64,000 bases of DNA from an uncultured Mycoplasmatota bacterium (GTDB lineage Bacteria > Bacillota_I > Bacilli_A > RF39 > UBA660). The DNA lies in assembly GCA_900546715.1 (NCBI GenBank), contig UREA01000002.1, positions 20,143 through 84,142 on the forward strand. Reading direction: 5' to 3'. Below, piece by piece: positions 15,870 through 23,853 of the stretch. The position numbers and the translations under genes were made by a program. The notes below the pieces were generated by a model that made no database searches, was not told the origin of the DNA, and saw nothing but the letters and a program-made list of their open reading frames with translations. Position 1 is the first letter of the stretch. Each line of letters begins with the position of its first letter.

Positions 15870-17503
15870 GGGTCAGATTCCGTTCCGGATCCAGAGACAT
15901 ATTGAGTTGTTGAGGTTAGATAAAAGACTGGCCGCACGCCGAACGAACTGAACACGGTATAGCTATCGACATCGCCTGTGGAAAGCACTCGAAAGGCACC
16001 AAACGAAGTGTTCGAAGTGCGGGAAATAGTCCATTCGTTAATACTAATATTCATCCAATTGCTACTTTTTGACGGTTCGTAATTATACAACTCCGTTGTC
16101 CAATAATCTGGGCTTGCTGCAAATCCATAATCTGACACATACATTAGTCCTATTTTTGCACTGTATGTTGTACTACTTGAACTACTTCCTATTTCTGTTT
16201 CATAACATTGTTTTGCTGTTGCTGAAGTATTTAGAATCATTCCTCCTACTTTCCAGCTATGATTTGCTATTAAGTTACTCCATGCGCTTCCCAAATTATT
16301 TAAGTATGTTCCATTTAATGTACTTGTATTTAGTGTACTGCTACTCCATGTATTACCTCTGTTTGTGCTTGATCCACTCCAATAGTAGTTTCCTATACTT
16401 GTGTTTTTGGTTAGTTTTACTTGATTGCCAAATACTCCAATTATACGATATAGGTTATCACTTGGGCATGTGTTTGCGTTTGATCCAAAGCATACATAAT
16501 TATTTGGATTTGCTCCAGCATAGCGGTAACTATTATCTGCTGCACTATTGGCTAGTGAACTTGTATGATAATACAAACCATTTGCTACTTGGCTTGTATA
16601 CAATCCTTTTATGTAATCAGCAAGTAATACAGAATTTTCTGTTTCGGCATTTATTGTATATACATTTGAATCTACTCCATTTGTATCTGTTACATATACT
16701 CTTATACTATAACTTTGTCCTGCAGAAAGTCCACTAAATGTATATGTATTTGTATTACTACTTGTGTAACTTCCATTATTTATTGAATAATAATAGTTTT
16801 GAATTTTATTTGTTCCACCATTCGCATTTACACTTACTGTTATTGAATCATTACTTACATTTGTTGCTGTTACACTATTAACAACAGGATTTACATAATT
16901 ATCTGTTGTTACTTCTATTGTTTCCTCATTTGATTCATATCCTGCAGTATCTACTGCATATACTTGGAATGTATATGTTGTATTATCTGTTAAATTACTA
17001 AAAGTATAACTTGATGTATTACTTGTTTGATAACTATTTCCTCCATCCATACTAAAATAGTATGTTGCAACTGGATTTGCTCCAGCATCTACTGTTACTG
17101 TTAATGTTACACTATTTGTAGTCTTAGTTGCTGATACATTTGTAATAGTTACTACATTATATAAATCAAAATATACATAGCAAGCATCTGATTTATTAGA
17201 TAGTAATTCTACTATACCTTGTTCTCTATTCCATCTTAGTTCTCCCCCATTTTCGCATCTACTAAGTTCACTATTAAAGGCATAATTCCCACTTGGCCAT
17301 GTATTTGATGTACTTTCTTGATATGTTCCATCTTCTTGTTCTAACATTAATGTCAGAAATGAATTGTTAATTAATTTTTCACCATCATCTTGCATAACTA
17401 TTTCATTATTAGCATTACTTTTATAAATAATAAAAACAGAACTAATTATAATTATTAATGTTAATAAAACACTACTTATCAACAAAACTTTTTTCTTTTG
17501 CAT
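15854..17503 (-). CDS. Surface protein with two FN3-like domains and a DUF6273-like C-terminal domain
   Basis: 549 residues. An N-terminal membrane anchor (residues 5-28) is followed by a conserved SFLTLMLEQEDGTYQES and SRCENGGELRW…DACYVYF region, then two fibronectin-III-like domains (about 115-200 and 207-290). The C-terminal domain has NYVCFGS…LYRIIGVF, WKVGG, KIGLMYVSDYG, EWTISR and GVRPVFYL. The first about 230 residues are closely related to the broken gene at 36713-37836, but the C-termini differ. The last about 170 bases are near 50% G+C with CGC, CGG and TCG codons, unlike the rest, and end in an inverted repeat. It is expressed divergently from an XRE regulator with operators in its promoter. 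Confidence 0.75.
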   Translation of the reverse strand: MQKKKVLLISSVLLTLIIIISSVFIIYKSNANNEIVMQDDGEKLINNSFLTLMLEQEDGTYQESTSNTWPSGNYAFNSELSRCENGGELRWNREQGIVELLSNKSDACYVYFDLYNVVTITNVSATKTTNSVTLTVTVDAGANPVATYYFSMDGGNSYQTSNTSSYTFSNLTDNTTYTFQVYAVDTAGYESNEETIEVTTDNYVNPVVNSVTATNVSNDSITVSVNANGGTNKIQNYYYSINNGSYTSSNTNTYTFSGLSAGQSYSIRVYVTDTNGVDSNVYTINAETENSVLLADYIKGLYTSQVANGLYYHTSSLANSAADNSYRYAGANPNNYVCFGSNANTCPSDNLYRIIGVFGNQVKLTKNTSIGNYYWSGSSTNRGNTWSSSTLNTSTLNGTYLNNLGSAWSNLIANHSWKVGGMILNTSATAKQCYETEIGSSSSSTTYSAKIGLMYVSDYGFAASPDYWTTELYNYEPSKSSNWMNISINEWTISRTSNTSFGAFRVLSTGDVDSYTVFSSFGVRPVFYLTSTTQYVSGSGTESDPIRLS

Positions 17504-17520
17504 AATTTATACTCCTTTAT

Positions 17521-17536
17521 ACAAAATATCTATTGT
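17521..17536. promoter_or_regulatory. XRE operator copy 1 (imperfect)
   Basis: ACAAAA-TATC-TATTGT, between the -10 and start of the surface gene. Confidence 0.6.
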
Positions 17537-17546
17537 ATACAACATA

Positions 17547-17575
17547 ATTATACAAAACATCTTTTGTAAAATCAA
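17547..17575 (-). promoter_or_regulatory. Promoter of the surface-protein gene
   Basis: Minus strand TTGATT, 17 bases, TATAAT. Operator copy 2 fills the spacer, copy 3 lies behind the -35 and copy 1 beyond the -10, a strong layout for repression by the divergent XRE protein. Confidence 0.7.
17552..17567. promoter_or_regulatory. XRE operator copy 2
   Basis: Perfect inverted repeat ACAAAA-CATC-TTTTGT inside the promoter spacer. Confidence 0.7.
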
Positions 17576-17576
17576 T

Positions 17577-17592
17577 ACAAAATATGTTTTGT
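17577..17592. promoter_or_regulatory. XRE operator copy 3
   Basis: Perfect inverted repeat ACAAAA-TATG-TTTTGT upstream of the -35 of the surface gene and near the XRE gene start. Confidence 0.7.
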
Positions 17593-17620
17593 TTGACAAA
17601 ATAATATTAGGTGATAAATT

Positions 17621-17860
17621 ATGGATATTTTAAGGTTAAAAGAAATTAGAGAAGACAAAGACCTAAAACAAAGTGATGTTGCTAAAGCATTAGGAATCAA
17701 ACAACAACAATATAGCGAATATGAAATAGGGAAAAGATTAATACCAATTAATTATTTATATGAATTAGCATTATTCTATAATACGTCTATTGATTATCTA
17801 ATTGGTAAAACCGATGTTAGTAAACCATATCCTAAATCTATATTAGAAAAAAAACGATAA
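17621..17860 (+). CDS. XRE-family transcriptional regulator
   Basis: 79 residues, almost only a helix-turn-helix domain: LKEIREDKDLKQSDVAKALGIKQQQYSEYEIGKR is the classic Cro/CI helix 2-3 pattern, with a short C-terminal helix LALFYNTSIDYLIGKTD. ATG after AGGTGAT. It is divergent from the surface protein and separated from it by three palindromic operators, so it probably represses that gene and itself. A homologous regulator lies at 37938-38177 next to the paralogous surface gene, showing that the two genes move or duplicate as a module. Confidence 0.85.
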   Translation: MDILRLKEIREDKDLKQSDVAKALGIKQQQYSEYEIGKRLIPINYLYELALFYNTSIDYLIGKTDVSKPYPKSILEKKR

Positions 17861-17886
17861 ATTGCTAGTTTAAAACTAGCAATTTT
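17859..17886. terminator. Bidirectional terminator
   Basis: AAATTGCTAGTTT / AAACTAGCAATTT, a long perfect stem between two convergent genes. Confidence 0.75.
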
Positions 17887-17888
17887 CA

Positions 17889-18125
17889 TTAATCTTTCCT
17901 ATATTTCAGTATATCTGTTATATCACAATCTAGTACATAACACATTCTTGCTATTATATCTATATCTACTCTAATAACTAAGTTATTATAATATCTATTA
18001 ACGAGATCATAATTAACAGCAATCATAATACTTAATTTATTTCTACTAATACCTTTCTTTTCTAAAACTTCTTTTAAAGTTATTTCTACTTTACCATAGT
18101 TTTTAAAGATATAAATATTATTCAT
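17889..18125 (-). CDS. Small HTH (Cro/CI-like) regulator
   Basis: 78 residues: VEITLKEVLEKKGISRNKLSIMIAVNYDLVNRYYNN carries a helix-turn-helix of the Cro/CI type used by compact HTH_26-like regulators, ending VLDCDITDILKYRKD. AGGAGG precedes the ATG. It lies about 60 bases after the Panacea-type gene on the same strand and may share its transcript. It looks like a DNA-binding protein, not a toxin. Confidence 0.75.
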   Translation of the reverse strand: MNNIYIFKNYGKVEITLKEVLEKKGISRNKLSIMIAVNYDLVNRYYNNLVIRVDIDIIARMCYVLDCDITDILKYRKD

Positions 18126-18184
18126 TTTATAATAAAACCTCCTGGTAGTTATTATAAAATGAATAATAAAAAAACATAAAACTA

Positions 18185-19186
18185 TTAAACTTTATGTTCA
18201 TCTTTATCATATATGCCTTTTATATCTAAAGCATAATCGTAACTTATTAATTCATTCATATTTGTTTTAATATAAGCATCTTCCTTATGAGAATAATCAC
18301 TTATTTCTTGGTCACTAAAGTCTTTAAAATACTCTTTTACTTTATTTATTATCAATAACTCTTGTTCTGATAAATACTTATTTTTAATAGGCACCTTACT
18401 AATTATCAATTCATGTTCTTTGCCATCTACATATTCTGTTACATAATCTATTAAACCTTTCCTATATAAATCATCTAATAATATTTCAAAATGATTTGGA
18501 ACAGGACCTTTAGCATATTTAACATATTCTAAACCAGTTATACCTGCAGCAGTATTTTTGTAATTTACAAAATCACTATAAAATAATTCTTTAAATAACT
18601 TCATTTTGCTAATGGCACTATTAGTTAAATTAGATATTATTTCTTCTAGCTTATTTATATTAAATTCTGTATAACCATTATAATCTGCTATATCTTCTTC
18701 ATTATCAAAGAATGCTTGTAATATAATATTATTTGGTTCTTTACCTATCTTTTCTTTTATTTTCTTTAAATCTTTATCAGTTAAATATTGTTCATTTGCT
18801 AAAACAAGATTATTAATAATACTAGGATCATTTAATAACATTTTTAATATAATATAAAAGTTATCATTAGGTATAGAAGTTCCATTTTCATAACTAATTA
18901 ATGTTTTTCTAGCACAACCAATTATTTTAGCAAATAGTTCTTTAGAAAAACCATAACTTTCTCTTAAGGCTGTTATTTCTTCTGGTCTAATACCATATAA
19001 ATAATTATATTTATCGAATGCTTTTAATAAAGCCTCGTCGTCTAAAATGTCATCAATTACTAATGAATTACATTTAGAACAAAATCTTCTTTTAGATTCT
19101 ATTTCTATAGGCACTCCTTTAAGAAATGTATGTTTATATAATTTCACATAAGTATCTGTACTTCCACAAATATCACATTTATACAT
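18185..19186 (-). CDS. MqsA-like zinc-finger/HTH regulator with Panacea (SocA-like) domain
   Basis: 333 residues from ATG 19186 (MYKCDICG), 6 bases after GAGG; an upstream in-frame ATG lacks a site. Three parts: an N-terminal zinc ribbon (CDICGS … CSKC), an XRE-type HTH near residues 72-105 (LRESYGFSKELFAKIIGCARKTLISYENG), and a C-terminal Panacea/DUF4065 region (KELFYSDFVNYKNT…ITGLEYVKYAKGPVPNHF). Panacea proteins are antitoxin modules that neutralise diverse toxins. No toxin is adjacent, only a small HTH gene downstream, so it may be an orphan regulator. Its promoter carries TTTACACAAACAAAAC sites that could serve autoregulation. Confidence 0.8.
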   Translation of the reverse strand: MYKCDICGSTDTYVKLYKHTFLKGVPIEIESKRRFCSKCNSLVIDDILDDEALLKAFDKYNYLYGIRPEEITALRESYGFSKELFAKIIGCARKTLISYENGTSIPNDNFYIILKMLLNDPSIINNLVLANEQYLTDKDLKKIKEKIGKEPNNIILQAFFDNEEDIADYNGYTEFNINKLEEIISNLTNSAISKMKLFKELFYSDFVNYKNTAAGITGLEYVKYAKGPVPNHFEILLDDLYRKGLIDYVTEYVDGKEHELIISKVPIKNKYLSEQELLIINKVKEYFKDFSDQEISDYSHKEDAYIKTNMNELISYDYALDIKGIYDKDEHKV

Positions 19187-19220
19187 ATTAGCCTCACTAT
19201 TATGTTTTGTTTGTGTAAAC

Positions 19221-19249
19221 ATTATATCATTAGTTTAATTATTTGTCTA
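19221..19249 (-). promoter_or_regulatory. Promoter of the Panacea-type gene
   Basis: Minus strand TAGACA, 17 bases, TATAAT. Confidence 0.65.
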
Positions 19250-19263
19250 GTATTTTTTGACAG

Positions 19264-19292
19264 AAAAAAACTATTGGCAAAACCAATAGTTT
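19264..19292 (-). terminator. Terminator after tuf
   Basis: Minus strand AAACTATTGG-TTTTG-CCAATAGTTT followed by a T-run. Confidence 0.9.
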
Positions 19293-19312
19293 AATCTGTG
19301 TATATACTTAAA

Positions 19313-20479
19313 TTATTTAATAATTTCAGATACTACACCAGCACCAACAGTTCTACCGCCTTCACGGATAGAGAATTTAGTTCCGTTTTCAAGAGCAACT
19401 GGAGCGATTAGTTCAACAGTCATGTCAACATTATCACCAGGCATAACCATTTCAACTCCTTCAGGAAGTTCAATTACACCAGTAACGTCAGTTGTTCTGA
19501 AATAGAATTGTGGTCTGTAATTTGAGAAGAATGGAGTATGACGTCCGCCTTCTTCTTTAGATAATACGTATACACTTGCTTTAAATTTAGTATGAGGTGT
19601 AACAGTTCCAGGTTTAGCTAAAACTTGTCCACGTTCTACTTCATCACGAGCAATACCACGTAGTAGAACACCAGCATTATCACCAGCTTGAGCAAAGTCT
19701 AGAGATTTTCTAAACATTTCAATACCAGTAACAACTGTTTTCTTAGTAGGTCTTAAACCAACAATTTCAACTTCTTCATTTAGACTAACTTTACCTCTTT
19801 CAACACGTCCTGTAACAACAGTACCACGTCCTGAAATAGTAAATACGTCTTCAATGCTCATTAAGAATGGTTTGTCAGTATCACGAACAGGTGCATCGAT
19901 ATAAGAATCAACAGCAGCCATTAAATCACGGATACTTTGAGCAGCAGCTTCATCTCCTTCAAGAGCTTTTAAAGCACTACCACGGATAATAGGACATTCT
20001 GAATCAAATCCATATTCTCCTAATAATTCTCTGATTTCCATTTCTACTAAATCTAGTAATTCTGGATCATCAACTTGGTCACATTTATTCATGTAAACCA
20101 CGATCTTAGGCACACCAACTTGACGAGATAATAAAATATGTTCTCTAGTTTGTGGCATTGGACCGTCTGCAGCAGATACAACAAGGATTGCTCCGTCCAT
20201 TTGAGCTGCACCTGTAATCATGTTTTTAACATAATCGGCATGTCCTGGACAGTCAACATGTGCATAGTGACGTTTGTCAGTTTCATATTCAACGTGTGCA
20301 GTGTTGATTGTTATACCTCTTTCTCTTTCTTCTGGAGCTTTGTCGATATCAGCATAATCAACGAAAGTACCAAAATATTTAGTGATCGCAGCAGTTAATG
20401 TTGTTTTACCATGGTCAACGTGTCCGATGGTACCAATATTAACGTGTTCTTTTGAACGATCAAATTTTTCTCTTGCCAT
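19313..20479 (-). CDS. tuf: Elongation factor Tu
   Basis: 388 residues. GTPase that brings aminoacyl-tRNA to the ribosomal A site. G1 GHVDHGKTT (residues 18-26), switch-I region ERGITIN, G3 DCPGHADY, G4 NKCD; domains 2 and 3 follow (GRGTVVTGRVERG; GGRHTPFFSNYRPQFYFRTTDVTG). Strong AGGAGG site. It follows fusA by 72 bases with its own promoter in the gap, and ends in a strong terminator. G+C is visibly higher than in neighbours, as expected for a highly expressed gene. Confidence 0.98.
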   Translation of the reverse strand: MAREKFDRSKEHVNIGTIGHVDHGKTTLTAAITKYFGTFVDYADIDKAPEERERGITINTAHVEYETDKRHYAHVDCPGHADYVKNMITGAAQMDGAILVVSAADGPMPQTREHILLSRQVGVPKIVVYMNKCDQVDDPELLDLVEMEIRELLGEYGFDSECPIIRGSALKALEGDEAAAQSIRDLMAAVDSYIDAPVRDTDKPFLMSIEDVFTISGRGTVVTGRVERGKVSLNEEVEIVGLRPTKKTVVTGIEMFRKSLDFAQAGDNAGVLLRGIARDEVERGQVLAKPGTVTPHTKFKASVYVLSKEEGGRHTPFFSNYRPQFYFRTTDVTGVIELPEGVEMVMPGDNVDMTVELIAPVALENGTKFSIREGGRTVGAGVVSEIIK

Positions 20480-20513
20480 AATAATATTTCCTCCTTTTTT
20501 CTATTACTATTAT

Positions 20514-20542
20514 ATTTTATCTAATGCTTGAAAATTTTTCAA
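20514..20542 (-). promoter_or_regulatory. Internal promoter of tuf
   Basis: Minus strand TTGAAA, 17 bases, TAAAAT in the fusA-tuf gap; the -35 lies in a small CTTGAAAA/TTTTCAAG inverted repeat. Confidence 0.55.
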
Positions 20543-20551
20543 GTATTATTC

Positions 20552-22633
20552 TTAATTTATGCTGTTTTTCTTAATAATTTCTTCAGCAATTCCTTTTGGA
20601 ACTTCTTCATAATGATCTAATGTCATTGTAAAGTTTCCACGACCTTGAGTATTTGAACGAAGACTAGTTGCATAACCAAACATTTCAGCAAGTGGAACCA
20701 TTGCTATAATTGATAATGCATTTCCTCTTGATTCATTACCCATAGGTTTTCCACGACGGCTTGTTAAATCACCCATAACATTACCCATATATTCATCAGG
20801 TATTACAACTTCAACCTTCATAATTGGTTCAAGTAAAACAGGTTTACATTTATTCTTAGCTTCTTTTAAAGCCATAGAAGCCGCAATTTTGAAAGCCATT
20901 TCTGATGAGTCAACATCATGGTATGATCCATCAAACAATGTTGCTTTTACATCTACCATTGGATAACCTGCAAGAATTCCACCAGCCATAGCTTCTTGTA
21001 ATCCTTTATCAGTTACTGGAATATATTCTCTTGGAACTACCCCACCAACGATAGCATCAACAAATTCATATCCCTTTTCAGGATTTGGTTCAAATTTAAC
21101 CCAAACGTGACCATATTGTCCACGTCCACCTGATTGTTTGATATATTTACCTTCACATTCAGCTGCTTGAGTGATTGTTTCACGATAAGCAACTTGTGGA
21201 CGACCAATATTTGCTTCAACGCCAAATTCACGGCGCATTCTATCAACTTGAATATCTAAGTGAAGTTCGCCCATACCACTTATAACTGTTTGACCTGTTT
21301 CAGGATCAGTTTTATATTTAAATGTTGGGTCTTCTTCAGCAAGTTTTTGTAATGCAACAGCCATTTTTTCTTGATCAGCCTTTGATTTTGGTTCAATAGC
21401 TTCATCAATAACAGGAAGTGGGAATTCCATTCCTTTCATGATACATGGATTTTTTTCATCACATAATGTATCAGCAGTAGTAGTTGATTTTAAACCAACT
21501 GCTGCAGCAATTTCACCGCAATATACTTCACTAATTTCCTTACGATGGTTTGCATGCATTTGTAAAATTCTTCCAACTCTTTCTTTTTCTTTCTTACCAG
21601 CTGCATTTGTACAAAGTACATATGAACCACTTTGTAAGTGTCCTGAATAAACTCTGAAGAATGCAAGTCTACCAACATATGGGTCAGTTGCTATTTTAAA
21701 TGCTAAAGCTGTAAATGGTTCAGAATCACTTGGATGTCTTAAAACATCTTTACCATCTTTATCCATACATTCAATAGCAGGTACATCAAGTGGACTTGGC
21801 ATATAATCTATTACTGCATCAAGTGCAAGCTTAACACCCATGTTAGATAAAGCACTACCACACATTACTGGGAAGAATTCAGCAGCTAAAACACCTTTAC
21901 GAATAGCTTTTTTAATATCTTCAACAGCAAGTTCTTCACCTTCAAGATATTTTTCCATTAATTCATCATCGAATTCAACAGCTTTTTCAATTAATTCAGT
22001 TCTTTTTTGTTCAACTATATCAACTAAGTCAGCTGGTATTTCGATTTCTTCAGCTTCTTCATGTTGTTCACCATTATAATGATATGCTTTACGAGTAAGT
22101 AAATCTACTACACCGTTAAATTCAGATTCAGCACCAATAGGCCATTGAATTGGAGCATAATTTACACCAAGTCTTGATTTAATTGTACCTAATGTAAATT
22201 CAAAGTCAGCACCAATTTTGTCCATTTTATTAGCAAATATCATTCTTGGAACTTTATATTCAGTTGCTTGACGCCATACAGTTTCTGATTGTGGTTCAAC
22301 CCCAGCATTAGCATCAAGTAAGCAAATTGCACCATCAAGTACTCTAAGTGAACGTTGAACTTCAACAGTAAAGTCTACGTGACCTGGGGTATCGATGATA
22401 TTTAGTCGGTATCCTTTCCAGTGAGCAGTTGTTGCTGCCGAAGTAATTGTAATACCTCTTTCTTTTTCTTGTTCCATCCAGTCCATTTGAGATTCTCCAT
22501 CATGAGTTTCTCCAATTTTATGAGTTATACCTGTATGAAACAATACTCTTTCAGTAAATGTAGTTTTTCCGGCATCGATGTGCGCCATGATACCTATATT
22601 TCTTAATTTATCTAATGATACATCTCTAGCCAT
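20552..22633 (-). CDS. fusA: Elongation factor G
   Basis: 693 residues from ATG 22633 (MARDVSLDKLRNIGIMAHIDAGKTT), which starts just after the rpsG stop; a GTG four codons earlier would overlap rpsG. Ribosomal translocase GTPase. G1 AHIDAGKTT, G3 DTPGHVDF, G4 NKMD, then domains II to V with SGMGELHLDI and RRGKPMGNESRGNALSIIA-type C-terminal motifs. Third gene of the str operon rpsL-rpsG-fusA. Confidence 0.97.
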   Translation of the reverse strand: MARDVSLDKLRNIGIMAHIDAGKTTFTERVLFHTGITHKIGETHDGESQMDWMEQEKERGITITSAATTAHWKGYRLNIIDTPGHVDFTVEVQRSLRVLDGAICLLDANAGVEPQSETVWRQATEYKVPRMIFANKMDKIGADFEFTLGTIKSRLGVNYAPIQWPIGAESEFNGVVDLLTRKAYHYNGEQHEEAEEIEIPADLVDIVEQKRTELIEKAVEFDDELMEKYLEGEELAVEDIKKAIRKGVLAAEFFPVMCGSALSNMGVKLALDAVIDYMPSPLDVPAIECMDKDGKDVLRHPSDSEPFTALAFKIATDPYVGRLAFFRVYSGHLQSGSYVLCTNAAGKKEKERVGRILQMHANHRKEISEVYCGEIAAAVGLKSTTTADTLCDEKNPCIMKGMEFPLPVIDEAIEPKSKADQEKMAVALQKLAEEDPTFKYKTDPETGQTVISGMGELHLDIQVDRMRREFGVEANIGRPQVAYRETITQAAECEGKYIKQSGGRGQYGHVWVKFEPNPEKGYEFVDAIVGGVVPREYIPVTDKGLQEAMAGGILAGYPMVDVKATLFDGSYHDVDSSEMAFKIAASMALKEAKNKCKPVLLEPIMKVEVVIPDEYMGNVMGDLTSRRGKPMGNESRGNALSIIAMVPLAEMFGYATSLRSNTQGRGNFTMTLDHYEEVPKGIAEEIIKKNSIN

Positions 22634-22638
22634 TAGCT

Positions 22639-23106
22639 TCACCATCTGTAGTGAGCAAATGCTTTATTTGCTTCAGCCATTTTGTGTGTATCTTCACGTT
22701 TTTTAACAGCTCCACCAGTGCCATTTGCGGCATCCATGATTTCGTTTGCTAAATTAATGGCCATACCCTTTCCATTTCTTAATCTTGCATAGTTAACTAA
22801 CCAACGTAGTGCTAAAGTTTGAGCTCTATCATCTTTAACTTCAACAGGAACTTGATAATTAGAACCTCCAACACGACGTGATTTAACTTCTAATGCTGGT
22901 TTAATATTTTCTAAAGCAGCATTATATACTTCAAGAGCTGGTTTTCCAGTTTGCTTTTCTACTATTTCAAAAGCTTCATATAAAATCTTTTGAGCTGTTC
23001 CTTTTTTACCATCAGTCATAATTTGATTAACTAATTTAGTAACAACTTTAGAGTTATATATTGGATCTGGAAGCACATCTCTTTTTATAGCTCTTCTTTT
23101 ACGCAT
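22639..23106 (-). CDS. rpsG: Ribosomal protein S7
   Basis: 155 residues, full length. Primary 16S rRNA 3'-domain binder that nucleates the small-subunit head. Typical start MRKRRAIKRDVLPDPIYNSKVVTKLVN and central RRVGGSNYQVPVEV; ends KAFAHYRW with TGA as stop, which shows that UGA is not read as Trp. It lies 11 bases after rpsL. Confidence 0.97.
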   Translation of the reverse strand: MRKRRAIKRDVLPDPIYNSKVVTKLVNQIMTDGKKGTAQKILYEAFEIVEKQTGKPALEVYNAALENIKPALEVKSRRVGGSNYQVPVEVKDDRAQTLALRWLVNYARLRNGKGMAINLANEIMDAANGTGGAVKKREDTHKMAEANKAFAHYRW

Positions 23107-23117
23107 TATTTATCCTC

Positions 23118-23531
23118 CTATTTCTTTTCTTTTTTAGTTCCGTATTTACTACGTCCTTGTTTTCTGTCTTGTACGCCGTGAGTATCAAGTGTACCACGAA
23201 CAATGTGATAACGAACACCGATTAAATCTTTAACACGTCCACCTCTTACTAAAACAACGCTGTGTTCTTGTAAGTTGTGTCCTTCACCTGGAATATATGC
23301 ATCGATTTCTTTTCCATTAGAAAGTCTAACACGAGCATATTTTCTTAAAGCTGAATTTGGTTTCTTTGGTGTTCTAGTAGCAACTTTAACACAAACCCCT
23401 CTTTTTTGTGGGCTTTTAGCATCAGTTTGCTTCTTTTCCAAAGTATTATATCCAACATTTAATACTGGACTCTTACTCTTTCTTCTCTTCTTACCACGAT
23501 TCTTTTTTACAAGTTGATTAATTGTAGGCAT
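23118..23531 (-). CDS. rpsL: Ribosomal protein S12
   Basis: 137 residues, full length. Decoding-centre protein of the 30S subunit. It carries the invariant KPNSALRKYARVRLSNGKE and PGEGHNLQEHS regions, with the lysines linked to streptomycin response in place (TPKKPNSA and GRVKDL contexts unaltered). First gene of the str operon; strong GGGAGG site after a structured leader. Confidence 0.97.
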   Translation of the reverse strand: MPTINQLVKKNRGKKRRKSKSPVLNVGYNTLEKKQTDAKSPQKRGVCVKVATRTPKKPNSALRKYARVRLSNGKEIDAYIPGEGHNLQEHSVVLVRGGRVKDLIGVRYHIVRGTLDTHGVQDRKQGRSKYGTKKEKK

Positions 23532-23620
23532 AAGTCCTCCCTTCCATTAACACACACCCTGGTGTATCCAAAATTGCTTTTTACAAGGTTCCACCTAAGT
23601 AGAACCCGTCTTAAAATGCA
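23532..23620 (-). promoter_or_regulatory. Structured 5' leader of the str operon
   Basis: Between the promoter and rpsL the minus strand can form GGTTC-TACTTAGGT-GGAACC and ACACC-AG-GGTGTGTG just before the ribosome site. A ribosomal-protein autoregulatory leader is likely by position, but I recognise no named family. Confidence 0.4.
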
Positions 23621-23625
23621 CTATT

Positions 23626-23654
23626 AATATACATTAATATTCTATGTTTGTCAA
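23626..23654 (-). promoter_or_regulatory. Promoter of the rpsL-rpsG-fusA operon
   Basis: Minus strand TTGACA, 17 bases, TATATT. Confidence 0.8.
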
Positions 23655-23680
23655 GTAAAAATTGCAAACTTTTTTATAAT

Positions 23681-23806
23681 TTATAATCCTATACTTTGAT
23701 ACAATTTATAAATTAAATATGCAGCAATAAACAAAGCTATTAATAATATTGCACAAAACACTAACATCTCTGTTAAACCCCAACCATTATTATTTAGTTT
23801 TTTCAT
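23681..23806 (-). CDS. 41-residue prepilin-like micro-protein
   Basis: ATG 8 bases after GAGG opens MKKLNNNGWGLTEMLVFCAI, continuing LLIALFIAAYLIYKLYQSIGL. The sequence G-W-G-L-T-E-M-L-V-x(2)-A-I-L resembles the prepilin class III signal (basic leader, Gly cleavage site, hydrophobic start with Glu at +5), followed by one membrane helix and almost nothing else. A promoter lies just upstream. No pilus or prepilin peptidase gene is in the window. It is too short for most gene callers; it may instead be a generic single-pass micro-protein. Confidence 0.55.
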   Translation of the reverse strand: MKKLNNNGWGLTEMLVFCAILLIALFIAAYLIYKLYQSIGL

Positions 23807-23823
23807 TTAATCGCCTCAAATAA

Positions 23824-23853
23824 ATTATATTATAGCAGGTCATTTAAAGTCAA
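23824..23853 (-). promoter_or_regulatory. Promoter of the micro-protein gene
   Basis: Minus strand TTGACT, 18 bases, TATAAT, with a second TATAAT overlapping five bases upstream. Confidence 0.6.

Noticed and set aside
15854..16080. Diversity-generating retroelement variable region at the 3' end of the surface gene
   Set aside because: The domain type would fit, but conserved residues also have changed codons, substitutions are not confined to former AAY codons, and no reverse transcriptase or template repeat is in the window.
16069..16737. 222-codon plus-strand frame opposite the surface gene
   Set aside because: Leu/Tyr-rich mirror of a Ser/Thr/Asn-rich protein; no start signal.
17593..17598. 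TTGACA as -35 of the XRE gene
   Set aside because: Its -10 would fall on the start codon at 17621.
22639..22641. UGA read as tryptophan (Mycoplasma code)
   Set aside because: TGA ends rpsG exactly after the usual C-terminus and is not found inside conserved genes; Trp uses TGG.
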